In this document: positions 63,246 through 64,000 of the stretch, piece after piece
How the letters are laid out: each line of letters opens with the position of its first letter
Position numbering within the stretch: position 1 is the stretch's first letter
Assembly (NCBI RefSeq): GCF_002217285.1
Contig: NZ_MUGW01000017.1
Location: 174,606-238,605, forward strand
Direction of reading: 5' to 3'
Origin: Flavobacterium hercynium
GTDB lineage: Bacteria > Bacteroidota > Bacteroidia > Flavobacteriales > Flavobacteriaceae
Length of the DNA: 64,000 bases
Made by a program: the position numbers and the translations under genes
Notes under the pieces: model-generated
What the model was told of the DNA's origin: nothing
Seen by the model: the letters and a program-made list of their open reading frames with translations, nothing else
Databases searched by the model: none

Positions 63246-64000
63246 TTACCACTCATTTACTTTGTTGGCATCCATTTTTAAGAAAATGAAGAGTAGAATA
63301 GTGAATCCCCAAAGTCCGGAGCCTCCGTATGAAAAGAAAGGAAGCGGAACTCCAATGGTAGGGAAGATTCCAACAACCATCGCTATATTTACGAAAAAGT
63401 GAGTAAACAAAATTCCGGCAACACAGTAGCCGTAAACCCTGCTAAACTTTGTCTTTTGTCTTTCGGCGAGATAAATTACTCTTAAAAGAAGTCCTGCAAA
63501 AAGAACGATAACAACCAGTGAACCTGCAAATCCCCATTCTTCACCAACAGTTGTAAAGATGTAATCGGTATGCTGCTCTGGTACGAATCCACCTTTTGTC
63601 TGAGTTCCTTCAAGAAAACCTTTGCCAACCCAGCCTCCAGAACCAATAGCGATCTCAGATTGATTGGTGTTGTATCCAATACCTTTCATGTCGACAGTCT
63701 TTCCTAATAAGATATTAAAACGGTCTCTATGGTGTTTTTTAAATACATTATCAAATACATAGTCTACAGAGAAAACGAATGCTGAAATGAGACCTAAGAA
63801 AGCAAGACTTAAAAGAATGTTGCGGTCTACGGCTCTTCCTTTAAAATGTATAATTAATAAAATAGAAAGCGCAATTAATATTACTACGTAAGGTTCTAAA
63901 ACAAGTGTAAGCACAAATAATACTACAGCAATAAATCCAGTCCATACATACCAGGAAGGTAGTCCTTCTCTAAACAATACAATAATAAAAATACTGTATA
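63246..64000 (-). CDS. rodA: Rod shape-determining protein RodA (C-terminal part)
   Basis: This SEDS-family glycosyltransferase polymerises peptidoglycan with its partner PBP2 during elongation. The frame is open through the right edge (YSIFIIVLFREGLPSW continues upstream of position 63977), so the N-terminal half lies outside the window; about 251 residues are visible. SEDS features include the long periplasmic loop with GKGFLEGTQTKGGFVPEQHTDYIFTTVGEEWG and the C-terminal PTIGVPLPFFSYGGSGLWG. The latter is typical of RodA/FtsW. A TTG at 63977 is not needed as a start. The gene is convergent to dedA. Confidence 0.93.
   Translation of the reverse strand, partial: YSIFIIVLFREGLPSWYVWTGFIAVVLFVLTLVLEPYVVILIALSILLIIHFKGRAVDRNILLSLAFLGLISAFVFSVDYVFDNVFKKHHRDRFNILLGKTVDMKGIGYNTNQSEIAIGSGGWVGKGFLEGTQTKGGFVPEQHTDYIFTTVGEEWGFAGSLVVIVLFAGLLLRVIYLAERQKTKFSRVYGYCVAGILFTHFFVNIAMVVGIFPTIGVPLPFFSYGGSGLWGFTILLFIFLKMDANKVNEW

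Overview
The window reads as a chromosomal segment of a Flavobacterium-like member of the Bacteroidota. The DNA is AT-rich. Genes lack Shine-Dalgarno sites. Many promoters match the Bacteroidota -7 element TAnnTTTG with a TTG near -33. The gene families are typical of the group: SusC/SusD, STN-type TonB receptors, DUF4249, exosortase XrtF, a GYDIA-type GHMP kinase, and a short RpoD lacking region 1.1. I saw no phage, transposase, CRISPR array or rRNA operon.

Layout. (1) 1-2248: the N-terminus of a secreted protein running off the left edge, an HI0933/BaiN-type flavoprotein and a glycerophosphodiesterase. (2) 2399-19224: a complete starch/maltodextrin utilisation locus. On the minus strand are a LacI regulator, an MFS transporter, beta-phosphoglucomutase, a GH65 phosphorylase, SusB (GH97), an unknown lipoprotein and a SusA-like GH13 enzyme. 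On the plus strand, divergently, are susC, susD and a susE-like gene. Binding proteins capture dextrins and SusC imports them; periplasmic GH13 and GH97 enzymes trim them. The MFS protein probably takes up maltose, which GH65 and PgmB convert to glucose and glucose 6-phosphate. (3) 19323-28453: an MHS-type transporter with a tiny membrane partner, tRNA-Phe, then coaX, an outer membrane protein, lptC, a small membrane protein, a CorC/HlyC protein and a PpiD-like isomerase in one direction.

(4) 28489-30819: a GHMP kinase and class II HMG-CoA reductase (mevalonate pathway), separated by a structured interspersed repeat. (5) 31003-36373: dipeptidyl peptidase IV plus two POT peptide transporters, a peptide-utilisation set. 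(6) 36426-38274: three thioredoxin-fold paralogues, the last two without CXXC and produced by a tandem duplication that also copied the 3' end of comEC. (7) 38281-48257: comEC, an NlpC/P60 lipoprotein, lpxB, surE, a tail-specific protease, a nuclease lipoprotein, rpe and the primary sigma factor. (8) 48400-54887: a four-gene outer-membrane operon of unknown substrate (secreted protein, STN TonB receptor, DUF4249 lipoprotein, MG2-like protein with an orphan plug-like domain).

(9) 55068-57645: pnp and rpsO. (10) 57810-59309: a GAF-type methionine sulfoxide reductase homologue and the divergent XrtF exosortase with its partner. (11) 59355-62246: a Cys-rich HYC_CC_PP protein, a TonB receptor with a Cys-Cys pair and an HMA metallochaperone-like protein, together a probable copper/metal locus. 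(12) 62378-64000: a DedA protein and the C-terminal part of RodA, cut by the right edge. The candidates most worth pursuing are the degenerate thioredoxin pair with its comEC relic, the TonB/DUF4249/orphan-plug operon, the metal locus, the exosortase pair without visible substrate, and the shared 20-base motif in the two sus promoters.
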